Shown in pieces: positions 15,387 to 26,904 of a stretch of DNA of 40,063 nt; positions within the stretch are counted from its first letter, which is position 1; the number at the start of each line of letters is the position of its first letter. The position numbers and the translations under genes are program-made. The notes under the pieces are model-generated. The model was given only the letters and a program-made list of their open reading frames with translations, was not told the DNA's origin and searched no databases. Source of the stretch: an uncultured SAR324 cluster bacterium (GTDB lineage: Bacteria; SAR324; NAC60-12); contig CACIWU010000008.1 in assembly GCA_902590435.1 (NCBI GenBank), positions 1 to 40,063 on the forward strand, read 5' to 3'.

Positions 15387-16063
15387 TGTTTTCTTCACCT
15401 TTTCCGAATTTCATTAGTTTTATTTGTAAAGATCTTTCTTTTACAAAAAACTATAATTTACTTCCTGAAGAAGAAAAGATAGTAGCATCATTTGATTCTC
15501 CAAAAAGGAAGGCAGAATTTATAATGGGTAGGGCTGTTTCCCATTTAGCACTAAAAAAATTTAAACTTGAATCTATACCTATTCTAAGAAACATTAACAC
15601 TCGTGAACCATGTTGGCCTAAATCTGTTTTCGGAAGTATTACTCATTCTGGGAATTTAGCAGCAGCAGCAGTGGGTTTAAATAGTAAAATTGCAGGTATT
15701 GGTATAGATTTAGAAAAATTATCTAGAAAAATAAATTTTGAAATAAGTCGTCATATTTGTGTAGATAATGAACTAAAATGGCTAAAAACACTTGACCCAG
15801 AACAAGCTAAATTAAATCTTAGAATTATTTTCTCTGCCAAAGAATCTATTTTTAAATGTTTTTTTCCAATATCAAGGAAACACCTTAATTTTAAAGATGC
15901 GTATATAAACATCAATGAAAAAAAGTCAGAATTTACTTATATACTTTCAACTGCTTGTTCCAATATTACTGATGTTGGATTTAGTCACAAAGGTCATTTC
16001 TCGGTAAAAGATGACTTCCTCTTGACATCAACTTACATAAAAAAATATCCGTTTACTGAATAA
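15386..16063 (+). CDS. 4'-Phosphopantetheinyl transferase (EntD type)
   Basis: The 225-aa protein has the phosphopantetheinyl transferase signatures: GSITHSG..AAAA (83-96), GIGIDLE (104-110) with the magnesium-binding Asp/Glu, and FSAKESIFK (149-157). It transfers the phosphopantetheine arm of CoA to a Ser on a carrier protein. The layout is that of the EntD branch, which serves siderophore, polyketide or polyunsaturated-fatty-acid carriers, though in some bacteria it also serves the fatty-acid ACP. No carrier-protein gene is nearby. The ATG shares one base with the preceding barrel gene stop. Confidence 0.85.
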   Translation: MFSSPFPNFISFICKDLSFTKNYNLLPEEEKIVASFDSPKRKAEFIMGRAVSHLALKKFKLESIPILRNINTREPCWPKSVFGSITHSGNLAAAAVGLNSKIAGIGIDLEKLSRKINFEISRHICVDNELKWLKTLDPEQAKLNLRIIFSAKESIFKCFFPISRKHLNFKDAYININEKKSEFTYILSTACSNITDVGFSHKGHFSVKDDFLLTSTYIKKYPFTE

Positions 16064-16346
16064 ATATTTTATATTTATTTGTTACATTAAATTTTTATTA
16101 ACTTAATTACAAAAATCCTAAAACAATTATTTCAATTAAAAAATTATTTTTTATATTAATATTATTTCAATTGTTCACAAACAATTATTATTGGGTTTTA
16201 TGTATAATTTTGGTAAGTTATTGTTTGTTGACATTTTATCAACACTTTATCAACATCACTTAAAAAACATTATTATCAATTAATTCAATCAATTTACTTG
16301 TAATCAACAACTTATCAACATTACTAATACTAATAATAAAAAAAAT
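16064..16346 (+). other. oriC: Candidate replication origin (DnaA-box-like cluster and DnaA-trio-like run)
   Basis: This extremely A/T-rich region lies directly before dnaN. TTATCAACA, one base from the DnaA box TTATCCACA, occurs at 16236-16244, 16247-16255 and 16312-16320. Near matches are TAATCAACA (16301-16309) and TTATCAATT (16273-16281). The boxes form two pairs, each with 11-bp spacing (16236/16247 and 16301/16312), one helical turn. Three bases after the last box, CTA ATA CTA ATA ATA (16324-16338) fits the DnaA-trio pattern, with T in the middle of every triplet. A perfect repeat AATTGTT-CACA-AACAATT lies at 16169-16186. Alternatively it may only be a DnaA-regulated dnaN promoter. Confidence 0.6.
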
Positions 16347-17468
16347 ATGGAAATAATTTTAAATAGAGAATTATTATCAGATGCTCTTCAAAATATTAAT
16401 TCTGTTGTTGATAAAAGTTCAACTAAGCCTATTCTTTCAAATTTTGTTATGAGGACATTGGAAGGAGAAAAAAGTAAAGTTGAGTTTTCTTCGACAGACT
16501 ATGAATTATCTTTAGTAGAGAAAATAGATGCAGAAGTCAAAGAAACAGGTAGTATTTGTGTTAATGCTAAAAAAGTTTTCGATATAGTTAAAGAACTGAG
16601 AGATGATAAAGTTTATATTAGATCAACGGAACAACTTTGGATTCATATTACATGTGGCTCTTCTGAATTGAGACTTCCTTCCGTAGAAGTAGGTTTATAT
16701 CCACAAACGGTTTTAGAAGAACTTCCAGAATCTTTAAAAATTTCAGTTGAGGATTTTAAAAGTTGTATTGACATGACTTTGTTTGCGGCTATGACAAATG
16801 AATCGAGAAGGAATTTAATGGGAGTATGTCTAAGTTTAACAAGTGACCAAAAGACTCGTTGGATTTCAACAGATGGACATCGTTTAGCTCAAGTAGTTAT
16901 GCCCGTTAAAGAACAGGTTTTTAGTGAGGGCAAGGAAGTAATAATACCTAGAAAAGCATTGACGGAAGTAAGAAGAACGGCTGATATTTTTGGAAAGATA
17001 GTAAATATTTCTTTTGATTCACGTGTTATGCAGTTTTCAGGAGGAGATATAACATATAAAACTAGATTGATTGAAGGTAAATTTCCAAATTGTGATCCAA
17101 TTATTCCAAAAGACAATAATCTAGAAATTTCAGTAAATAGAGAAAGTTTTGTAAATTCTTTGAGAATTGTTTCATCAATTAGTATGGAAAAACTTAGACC
17201 GGTGAAAATAATTTTTTCTCATGGATTATTAAGATTAGAAAGCGAAAAAGCTGACTATGGTGAAGTAGTAGATGAAATAGAAGCTGGTTATGAAGGAGAA
17301 AATTTTCAAATAGGTTTTAATTCAAGATATTTGTTAGATGTCTTAGGAGTGATTGAAAGTGATGAGATACTACTTAACTGTAAAAACTCTATGAGTCCAA
17401 CAATCATAAAATCTCCGAGAGATGAGTCATTTATATCTGTAATTATGCCACTAAGAGTCGAATGGTAG
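16347..17468 (+). CDS. dnaN: DNA polymerase III beta subunit (sliding clamp)
   Basis: The 373-aa protein is a full-length beta clamp with three repeated clamp domains. Recognisable segments include NREL...AL..INSVVDKSSTKPIL at the start, WISTDGHRLAQV near residue 172 and a C-terminal SFISVIMPLRVEW, close to the invariant PMRL-type ending. It forms the ring that tethers DNA polymerase III to DNA. It begins the dnaN-recF-gyrB-der series immediately after the candidate origin. The leader is A-rich without a Shine-Dalgarno sequence. No dnaA precedes it. Confidence 0.97.
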   Translation: MEIILNRELLSDALQNINSVVDKSSTKPILSNFVMRTLEGEKSKVEFSSTDYELSLVEKIDAEVKETGSICVNAKKVFDIVKELRDDKVYIRSTEQLWIHITCGSSELRLPSVEVGLYPQTVLEELPESLKISVEDFKSCIDMTLFAAMTNESRRNLMGVCLSLTSDQKTRWISTDGHRLAQVVMPVKEQVFSEGKEVIIPRKALTEVRRTADIFGKIVNISFDSRVMQFSGGDITYKTRLIEGKFPNCDPIIPKDNNLEISVNRESFVNSLRIVSSISMEKLRPVKIIFSHGLLRLESEKADYGEVVDEIEAGYEGENFQIGFNSRYLLDVLGVIESDEILLNCKNSMSPTIIKSPRDESFISVIMPLRVEW

Positions 17469-17536
17469 TTTGACGGTTTTTTCTCAATATAAATGAGATT
17501 TTACTGCCAAAATTACACCGTTCTAGATACGACTTC

Positions 17537-18604
17537 ATGAAAATTATAAATATTGAGCTCATTCAATTTAGAAACTATTTAAAATTTAATACAGAACTCT
17601 CACCAAAATTAAATTGGATATATGGTTCCAATGGACAAGGAAAAACAAACTTAGTTGAATCAATCCACTACCTATGTAACTTGGAATCCTTCCGAACAAG
17701 CAAAACATCTAATTTAATACAGAAAAATAAGTCAGAAACTGTAATTAATGGTCTTATTGAACGTAGTGATTTTAAGCATTCTGTTCGTATAAATGTATCT
17801 AAAAAAGGTAGACAAGTATTATTAGACAATAACCCAGCTTATCATGTTTCTGAATATATTTTTTCCTTTATGTCACTTGCATTTACTCCAGAAAGTGTAG
17901 GTCTATTCAAAAGTACTCCTCAGGAACGTCGTAAATTTTTTAATAAAATTATTTCTTTTCTTAATCCAATTTATTTTAAAGATCTTCAGGAATGTAAAAA
18001 AATAATTATTCAGAAAAATGCTTCTTTACGAAGTGGTAGTATTGAACAAATATCTATTTGGAATAAAATGCTTGCTCGTTATTCTATAAAATTGATGGAA
18101 CAACGAGTAAACTTTGTTGAACAAGTAAATCTTTTTTTACACGATCTTTTCACAGAGCTATCGGGACGATCAGAAAATTTACGTTTGATCTATGAACCAT
18201 CTCTTAATTCAAAAATTTTTGATGAAAAATTTTTTTTTGAACAACTTGAAAAAAATCAGAAAAAAGAATTGCAACAAGGGTATTCTATTCTCGGACCGCA
18301 TAGAGATGAATTTCACTTAATGATGAATGAACAAAAAGATAGAGATTTTTTTTCACAAGGAGAGTTTAGAATAACTAATTTGTCTTTAAAAATGACTATT
18401 AATCATTTATTATATAAAAAGTACAAATTTCACCCCGTTTTGATTTTTGACGACCTTCTTTCAGAGTTGGATGAGGAGGTAGTTAATCACGTTATTAAGG
18501 TATTGATAAAAGTAAATAATCAAATATTTATAACATCTACCTCTAAACCATCATATTCTTTACCTGGAAAATGTATTAAAATTGAACAAGGGATGCATGT
18601 TTGA
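17537..18604 (+). CDS. recF: DNA replication and repair protein RecF
   Basis: The 355-aa SMC-like ATPase has Walker A GSNGQGKT (30-37), a signature-like segment FFSQGEFRITNLSLKM and Walker B/D-loop LIFDDLLSELDEE near residue 300. RecF helps load RecA onto gapped single-stranded DNA with RecO and RecR. The start is ATG 68 bp after dnaN. A small hairpin (CTCA...TGAG) lies in that gap. Its place between dnaN and gyrB is the classical one. recA itself is 17 kb downstream in this window. Confidence 0.96.
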   Translation: MKIINIELIQFRNYLKFNTELSPKLNWIYGSNGQGKTNLVESIHYLCNLESFRTSKTSNLIQKNKSETVINGLIERSDFKHSVRINVSKKGRQVLLDNNPAYHVSEYIFSFMSLAFTPESVGLFKSTPQERRKFFNKIISFLNPIYFKDLQECKKIIIQKNASLRSGSIEQISIWNKMLARYSIKLMEQRVNFVEQVNLFLHDLFTELSGRSENLRLIYEPSLNSKIFDEKFFFEQLEKNQKKELQQGYSILGPHRDEFHLMMNEQKDRDFFSQGEFRITNLSLKMTINHLLYKKYKFHPVLIFDDLLSELDEEVVNHVIKVLIKVNNQIFITSTSKPSYSLPGKCIKIEQGMHV

Positions 18605-18644
18605 ATTAATAAACTTCTAACTTATTTTTGGATACAGCTAATAA

Positions 18645-21053
<2,409 letters not shown>

Positions 21054-21071
21054 GATTTCTTTAAAAATTGC

Positions 21072-22439
21072 ATGTCAAACTCTCATTCCATTGTTGCCAT
21101 TGTAGGGCGACCAAACGTTGGAAAATCCACATTATTTAACCGACTCGTTGGCAATCGTTTAGCGATTGTAGAAAAAACTCCTGGTGTTACTCGGGATCGA
21201 AATTATGGTATATCAAAATATCATGGCTTTGAATTTATGGTTATTGACACCGGTGGCTTTGAATTTATGGGTGAAACAGGACTTATTCAACAAATGGCAA
21301 AACAAGCTATTCTTGCTGTAGAAGAAGCGGATTGTGTTTTGTTTGTTGTCAATGCCCAAGAAGGTTGGACTCCAGATGATGGGCAACTTTATAGAACTTT
21401 ATCAGAGACTAATAAATCACATATATATGTTGTTGTTAATAAAGTAGATAATCGTCGTTTAGAAGAAGAAAGTTTTGATTTATATCGTCTAGGAGTAGAC
21501 AAAATTTTTCCAATTTCATCTGAGCACAATAAAGGTATTTCTGGAATGCTTGAAGAAATTAATAGATTTGTTCCACTAAAAATTAAGAAATTAACTGCTT
21601 TTGGGGAGAATTGTCATGCAGAATCTCCTATTGCGGTTGCTGTTATAGGAAAACCAAATGCAGGAAAGTCTTCAGTCGTTAATGCGCTATTAAGTAATGA
21701 ACGTATGATAGTGGATTCAATTTCTGGTACTACAAGAGATTCTGTAGATATTCCTTGCAATTTTGGTGGTAGAAGATTTTTGTTGGTCGATACAGCTGGA
21801 ATTAGAAGACGGGGGAAAGTTTCTAAAAAAATTGAAGTTTTTAGTATTGTGTCAGCATTAAAATCTATTGAAAGGTCAGATGTAGTGCTTCTAATAATAG
21901 ATTCTAAAGAAGGAGTAACAGATCAGGTTATGAAAATTGCAGGATATGCAAATGAACGTAGGAAGTCAATAATTGTGGTGATGAACAAGTGGGATTTAGT
22001 CAAAAAAAATGGAAAAAGTCTTAAAAAGTTTGAGGAAGATCTTTATTTTCGTTTAAACTTTATTAAATATGCTCCAATTCTTTTTGTAAGCGCAAAAACA
22101 GGTCAAAGAATCCGAGAAATTTTTAAAACAATTAAAATTGTTTTTGAACAATATGTACGTCGTATTCAAACTTCAGATCTAAATGTAATTCTGAATGAAA
22201 TTGTAACCCGACATCCACCTCCATCAAATTCGGGTCGTCCAACAAAAATATATTATGGAAATCAAGTTAGTGTTGCACCACCAACATTTGTTTTAATGAC
22301 TAATAATCCTGATAAAACAAACATTCAATATGAGCGATATTTTTCAAACCAATTCCGTTATCATTTTGGGTTTAAAGGAACACCTATTAATTTTATTTGG
22401 AGAAAGAAAAAAACTTTAAAAAAAAAATTAAATAAATGA
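21072..22439 (+). CDS. der: GTPase Der (EngA)
   Basis: The 455-aa protein has two tandem GTPase domains, with P-loops GRPNVGKS (12-19) and GKPNAGKS (193-200), switch/G3 motifs DTGG and DTAG, G4 NKVD and NKWD, and a C-terminal KH-like domain (about 360-445) ending in a Lys-rich tail. Der acts in assembly of the large ribosomal subunit. It starts 18 bp after gyrB, so it may belong to the same transcript, although der is not usually part of the dnaN-recF-gyrB cluster. It converges on the SHMT-type gene with a gap of 38 bp. Confidence 0.96.
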   Translation: MSNSHSIVAIVGRPNVGKSTLFNRLVGNRLAIVEKTPGVTRDRNYGISKYHGFEFMVIDTGGFEFMGETGLIQQMAKQAILAVEEADCVLFVVNAQEGWTPDDGQLYRTLSETNKSHIYVVVNKVDNRRLEEESFDLYRLGVDKIFPISSEHNKGISGMLEEINRFVPLKIKKLTAFGENCHAESPIAVAVIGKPNAGKSSVVNALLSNERMIVDSISGTTRDSVDIPCNFGGRRFLLVDTAGIRRRGKVSKKIEVFSIVSALKSIERSDVVLLIIDSKEGVTDQVMKIAGYANERRKSIIVVMNKWDLVKKNGKSLKKFEEDLYFRLNFIKYAPILFVSAKTGQRIREIFKTIKIVFEQYVRRIQTSDLNVILNEIVTRHPPPSNSGRPTKIYYGNQVSVAPPTFVLMTNNPDKTNIQYERYFSNQFRYHFGFKGTPINFIWRKKKTLKKKLNK

Positions 22440-22477
22440 ATTTTTATTACTTTAATGTCATAAACTTTATCAAAGTA

Positions 22478-23773
22478 TCAAGCATAGTGTACTTTCGTAT
22501 ATTTGCTTCTTAACTTAATGACCTCATCTTTAACGGATTTACCTATCAGAGCAGCTTTCATAAGTGTAGCAAGTTCTCCCATTTCACCTTCTTTCATTCC
22601 GTAACGTGTCATTTCCTGAACACCTATTCTTAATCCAGATGGATTTTTTGGATCCTTGTCCCCAGGTAGCATATTGTAGTTTGTAATAATGTTATTTTTT
22701 TCAGCTAGAGACCGGGCTATGTTCCTAGCCACTCCAAAATTTGTAACATTAAGAGCCAATTGGTGGCTTTCTGTAAATCCAAATTCTCGAGCTTCTACAT
22801 TTACTCCTTCATCTGTAAGTGCTTGACCAAAAGCTTTAGCATTAGCGATTGTTTGTGATGCATATTTTTCTCCGTGTAATTTCATTTCTCTTATTGCTAC
22901 CAACAATCCAGGCAAAGTGTGCAAATGATGACTACTTGATGAACCTGGCATTACTCCTCTATCAATACTATTCCACCACTTCATTTCTTGTTCACTATTC
23001 ATGTTTCCTAAAATAACCCCTCTCTGAGGTCCTGGAAATGTTTTGTGTGTACTGGCGTTAATGAAGTGAGCTCCTTCAAGAAATGGATTTTGAAATTTAC
23101 CTCCCAAGATCAGACCAAGGACGTGAGCTCCATCGTAAAGAATAGGAATTTTTTTGGATCTACAAACTTCAGCAATTTCTCTAACTGGTTCAGGAAAAAG
23201 AAAAAGGCTTTTTCCCAGTATGACCATGTTAGGAGATATTTGCTCCACTAAGTCAACACATTTTGATTTGTCTAGATGATAACCATCTTCAGTAGTAGGC
23301 CAATAGTTAATATCTATGGATTTTTTTTCTCCAAGTCGTAAAACTTTCCCTCTTACTTGAATTCTTCTTCCAACTACACCAATAGGACTGTGACTGATGT
23401 GACCTCCTACTTCAATAGAATTAGCAATTACCTTATCGTTTCCTCTCAATAACGCTAAAGCTACAGCGGTATTTGCTGCATTTCCACTGATAGGACGAAC
23501 ATCGGCTTGTTTACAATTTGCTAGCATTATAAGTTCCTGAGTGGCCATACTTTCTATTTGATCAATAAATTGTGTACCTTCGTAATAACGGTTGTCTTGA
23601 TAAGAGGTATTTGGATGTCCTTCTGCATAACGTCCCATGAAATCATTAATTTCAATATTTTTTACGGAGTCGGATTGTACATTTTCACTTGCTATTAGAT
23701 TGATAGTTTCTTTACTTCGCCAGTGGTTCTGTTTAGACACAATGTCTAATATATCAGATATTTCTACACTCAT
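22478..23773 (-). CDS. glyA: Serine hydroxymethyltransferase, archaeal-like type
   Basis: The 431-aa PLP enzyme has the SHMT landmarks: INLIASEN (24-31), RYAEGHPN (48-55), RYYEGTQFIDQIE (62-74), DGAHVLGLI (214-222) and the PLP-lysine segment STHKTFPGPQRGVI with Lys244. It interconverts serine and glycine with tetrahydrofolate or, in some archaea, a modified folate. The sequence around the lysine (TFPGPQRG rather than the common bacterial TLRGPRGG) resembles archaeal enzymes, suggesting ancient transfer or a distinct bacterial clade. Specificity for other aldol substrates is possible. It is the last gene of the series beginning with the SPL-like protein. Confidence 0.85.
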   Translation of the reverse strand: MSVEISDILDIVSKQNHWRSKETINLIASENVQSDSVKNIEINDFMGRYAEGHPNTSYQDNRYYEGTQFIDQIESMATQELIMLANCKQADVRPISGNAANTAVALALLRGNDKVIANSIEVGGHISHSPIGVVGRRIQVRGKVLRLGEKKSIDINYWPTTEDGYHLDKSKCVDLVEQISPNMVILGKSLFLFPEPVREIAEVCRSKKIPILYDGAHVLGLILGGKFQNPFLEGAHFINASTHKTFPGPQRGVILGNMNSEQEMKWWNSIDRGVMPGSSSSHHLHTLPGLLVAIREMKLHGEKYASQTIANAKAFGQALTDEGVNVEAREFGFTESHQLALNVTNFGVARNIARSLAEKNNIITNYNMLPGDKDPKNPSGLRIGVQEMTRYGMKEGEMGELATLMKAALIGKSVKDEVIKLRSKYTKVHYA

Positions 23774-23825
23774 AATTATATAACAGTCAAAAAGTTCAAA
23801 ATTTATTTAAAGAAACTAATTAATA

Positions 23826-25223
23826 TTAATATTTTGGAAAATATTGAATTATTGCCCCAATTTCTTCGATAGCTTTTTTTTCGGGAAGTTTAATATTACG
23901 AAAATGTTCACCCTTTACTATAGTTTTAGGACATATTTTACGAATTAGGTTACTAGCATCCTTTTCATTAAAAATAACTACTCTGTCAACTGATTCAATT
24001 GCTGACAGTAGTGTTGCACGTTCTGTTTCATTAAGTAATGGTGGAGCTCCCTTTTGTTCACTTATACTTTTATCACTATTAATAGCTACAATATTGAAAC
24101 CGTTAAGCGTTTTTAATTGATGAAGAAACTTAAGGTGTCCTGCAGATATTTCGTCAAAAAAACCATTTGCAAAAACTATCGGGAGATCCTGTGATAACGA
24201 TCGGTATAGTTGTTCTGGAGTCATAATTTTTGATGAAGTTTCACCATAATCAAAACGTCTAAGCAATTCTATTTTTGAAAAAGAAATAACACCAACATGT
24301 TGTATTACCATACTTGCGGCAATTTGAGCCCAAAAAGCCGCATGTTCAATCTTTGAATTTCCTGCAAGCATAAAAGTTAAAACACTACTTACTGCATCAC
24401 CAGCACCAACAACATCAAATACTTCTTGTGTTTCAACATCAAGAAATAGATAGTTTTTTTTCCCACAATAAAGTAACAATCCATCCTTATCGAGGCTTAT
24501 AATAAGATATTTAAGTTCTGCATTACTTCTGAGTATTTCTGCAGCTTTTAAAATATCTTTTTGATTATTTAGTTTAAATCCAACTGCTTTTTCAGTTTCT
24601 TTACGATTAGGTTTTAGTAAAGTGAAATTATTATATATTTTGTAGTCCGTCGTATTACGAGGATCTCCCACAATTGGAATCAAATGTTTCTTTCCAAAAT
24701 TTTTAATTGCTTTTAAAGTTTTATTGCTTAGTAAACCTTTTCCATAATCAGAAACTAGTACCGCATCAAATTTATTAATAGTTTTTTCTAAGAAATCGAT
24801 TATCTTATTGTGGAAAAAATTGTTTTCCATTTTTGGATCGATATCCATTCTAAGTAAATGGTTTTGTCCTGCGATCATTCTGTGTTTAAGGCATGTTTTA
24901 AAATTATTAGAGATAAAAACAGCTGTATTATCGGTTCCATTTTCTTTTAATAGATTTTTTATTATTTTTCCATTTTCATCTTTTCCAATAGCTCCGCAAA
25001 CGAATACATTTGCCCCTAAATTTACTAGATTAATTGCAACATTACCTGCACCCCCTAGTCTATTTTCTTCACGAATTACGCGCATTACAGGAATAGGAGC
25101 TTCGGGTGAAATACGATCTACTTCTCCCCAAGAATAGTGGTCTAACATCAAGTCTCCTATGACAAGTATGTTGGGAGAATTAATTTTTTCAAAAGATTTA
25201 CGAAGATCAGGGTCATTTCTCAT
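23826..25223 (-). CDS. hldE: Bifunctional heptose-7-P kinase / heptose-1-P adenylyltransferase
   Basis: The 465-aa protein joins a PfkB/ribokinase-like heptose kinase (about 15-320; LGGAGNVAINL at 56-66, DYGKGLL at 159-165, catalytic GAGD at 273-276) to a C-terminal nucleotidyltransferase (about 345-465; VFANGFFD, NSDKS). Together these make ADP-heptose for LPS. In the nucleotidyltransferase the usual H-x-G-H motif (DILHAGH) reads EISAGH: the first His is Ser360 and only His363 remains. The later KGGDY-type motif reads KGEHF. The adenylyltransferase may be impaired or altered. The gene starts with a 4-bp overlap with the upstream DsbA-like gene. Confidence 0.92.
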   Translation of the reverse strand: MRNDPDLRKSFEKINSPNILVIGDLMLDHYSWGEVDRISPEAPIPVMRVIREENRLGGAGNVAINLVNLGANVFVCGAIGKDENGKIIKNLLKENGTDNTAVFISNNFKTCLKHRMIAGQNHLLRMDIDPKMENNFFHNKIIDFLEKTINKFDAVLVSDYGKGLLSNKTLKAIKNFGKKHLIPIVGDPRNTTDYKIYNNFTLLKPNRKETEKAVGFKLNNQKDILKAAEILRSNAELKYLIISLDKDGLLLYCGKKNYLFLDVETQEVFDVVGAGDAVSSVLTFMLAGNSKIEHAAFWAQIAASMVIQHVGVISFSKIELLRRFDYGETSSKIMTPEQLYRSLSQDLPIVFANGFFDEISAGHLKFLHQLKTLNGFNIVAINSDKSISEQKGAPPLLNETERATLLSAIESVDRVVIFNEKDASNLIRKICPKTIVKGEHFRNIKLPEKKAIEEIGAIIQYFPKY

Positions 25224-26257
25224 AATTTGTTATTCAAATATTCATCTATTTTTTTTTGAAATGAATCATATGGTAATGCTCCAGAAAGGATTTCTCCTTG
25301 AATTTTGCCTGAATTATGATCGAAATAACCTAAATAAAATCCAGGAGTTCCTGTAATTCCCAATTTTGATCCATCTTCTATATCTTGATTTACCAACCCA
25401 CGAAATTTCTCTTTTTCAAGACACTCATTAAATTTTTTAGGCGATTTAATTTTTATTTGACGTGCTAATTTTTTTAAATCACTTTTTGTTTTGGTATTCT
25501 GGGTTGTATATAGAATAACATGCATTTCTTCAAATTTACCTTGCTCTCTTGCACATTCAACAGAAATAGCAGCTTCGTCTGCTTCCCTATGAAAAGAAAG
25601 CGGGAAATGTCTATATCCAAATGCTACTCGATCACTATAGCTATCAATAAGATTATTAATTGTTTTCTGTATTTGACGGCAAAAAGGGCAATGATAGTCC
25701 GAAAATTCTATCAGGATTACGGAAGCTTTTTTGTTTCCTCTGATGAATGCAGTTTTTATATTTCCTTTGATCAAATATTTTGATGGTGTTTCCAAATGAG
25801 AAATAATCCATCCTTTTTTTACTGCTAATGAATATTGTTTAAAATAATGTTTTTGTAGAATTTGCTTTTCCAAAAACAGTCTAATCTGAGGTTCTAATTG
25901 CTCAATTGTTCCACGTTCCTTAAGATTATTTTGTTCAAAAAAACTGAGAATTTCTTTTAAAGAAACCTTCTTTTTTGGTTTAAGATTTATATTAGGATAT
26001 TTTTTTTCAATTTTCTTAAGAGAATACTCTATAAACTGAATATTTAATTGCTGGAAGAGATTGAGGCTGAGGTCGTTAATTTTTTTGTTACGAATATCTT
26101 CAAAAGTAACTGGATTACCATCCACGAGACCAATTATAGGATTAGAATGATATTTTACGTTTGATGTTTGGGCTATTGCGGGAGAAAAAATTGATGAAAG
26201 GAAAATAATTTCGATCAAAACAATTTTAATAAAAGACTTCATAAGTGGATATTTCAT
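25220..26257 (-). CDS. DsbA-like thioredoxin-fold protein, exported
   Basis: The 345-aa protein has a signal peptide (about residues 7-30, ending SPAIAQ), a helical region of about 120 residues that starts VDGNPVTFEDI like the N-terminal segment of SurA-type chaperones, then a DsbA/BdbD-type thioredoxin domain (about 165-345). The active site is HCPFC (C190, C193), and the cis-Pro loop is GITGTP. It probably makes, breaks or shuffles disulfides in periplasmic proteins. The cysteine-bearing barrel proteins at 12.3-13.7 kb are possible clients (inference). It overlaps hldE by 4 bp and follows the Lon-domain gene by 8 bp. Confidence 0.85.
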   Translation of the reverse strand: MKYPLMKSFIKIVLIEIIFLSSIFSPAIAQTSNVKYHSNPIIGLVDGNPVTFEDIRNKKINDLSLNLFQQLNIQFIEYSLKKIEKKYPNINLKPKKKVSLKEILSFFEQNNLKERGTIEQLEPQIRLFLEKQILQKHYFKQYSLAVKKGWIISHLETPSKYLIKGNIKTAFIRGNKKASVILIEFSDYHCPFCRQIQKTINNLIDSYSDRVAFGYRHFPLSFHREADEAAISVECAREQGKFEEMHVILYTTQNTKTKSDLKKLARQIKIKSPKKFNECLEKEKFRGLVNQDIEDGSKLGITGTPGFYLGYFDHNSGKIQGEILSGALPYDSFQKKIDEYLNNKL

Positions 26258-26265
26258 TTTTTATA

Positions 26266-26904
26266 TCAATTGAGAAAGTTTGGTAAATAATCTTTTGAAA
26301 TTTCGTTATGGAGTGACATTTCCATTAATGAAATAAGATCTTCAAGTCGAGTGTCAAGATCTGGTGACTCAAGAAGAGTTTGTTTTTCAATTCCTGAAAA
26401 ATCTAAATTCATGCTTAATAAATTTACAAGATAGTTTGCTGGGATATCTTCTATTTTATCCCATTCTATCTTAAGTTTATTTCTTTCAGAGTATTCTTTG
26501 AAATTTTGATACAAACGATCTGAATTTTTTGAAAGTTTTTTCTCTTCCATATCATTTGGAAAAAGAGAATATCCGACCCGTGCCTGTCTGTATGGAGTGT
26601 CTGTTTGCAATTCTTCAACAATTTGGAATCTTGATTCTCCATGAAGTTGGATTAAATAATTTCCTTTAGGTAATTTTTGAGCCTGTTCAATTGTTCCAAC
26701 ACATCCTATTTTACACAATTTTTCAGAGTCTTGCGCTTTTGGTTGAATTATACCAATTAGTAAATCACCATTTTCTGTAACGCTTTCAACCATTTGTAGG
26801 TAACGTGGTTCAAAAATGTGTAGAGGAAGAACTGATCCAGGCAATAAAATAGTTCCGTGAAGAGGAAATAGCGCGATTATTTCTTTAAGTTTTTTTTCCG
26901 ACAT
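26266..26904 (-). CDS. Stand-alone Lon N-terminal (substrate-binding) domain protein
   Basis: The 212-aa protein consists of the LON substrate-binding domain alone: FPLHGTILLPGSVLPLHIFEPRYLQMV (13-39), LLIGIIQP (48-55), CKIGCVGTIEQ (63-73) and QLHGESRFQI. There is no AAA+ or protease part. Such proteins are common in bacteria, may act as adaptors or peptide-binding factors, and have no established role. Its first base is the last base of the SPL-like gene stop, so the two are likely translated together. Confidence 0.9.
   Translation of the reverse strand: MSEKKLKEIIALFPLHGTILLPGSVLPLHIFEPRYLQMVESVTENGDLLIGIIQPKAQDSEKLCKIGCVGTIEQAQKLPKGNYLIQLHGESRFQIVEELQTDTPYRQARVGYSLFPNDMEEKKLSKNSDRLYQNFKEYSERNKLKIEWDKIEDIPANYLVNLLSMNLDFSGIEKQTLLESPDLDTRLEDLISLMEMSLHNEISKDYLPNFLN

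Noticed and set aside
24808-25137. 109-aa plus-strand open frame
   Set aside because: It lies fully inside hldE on the other strand, and hldE shows clear family motifs throughout.
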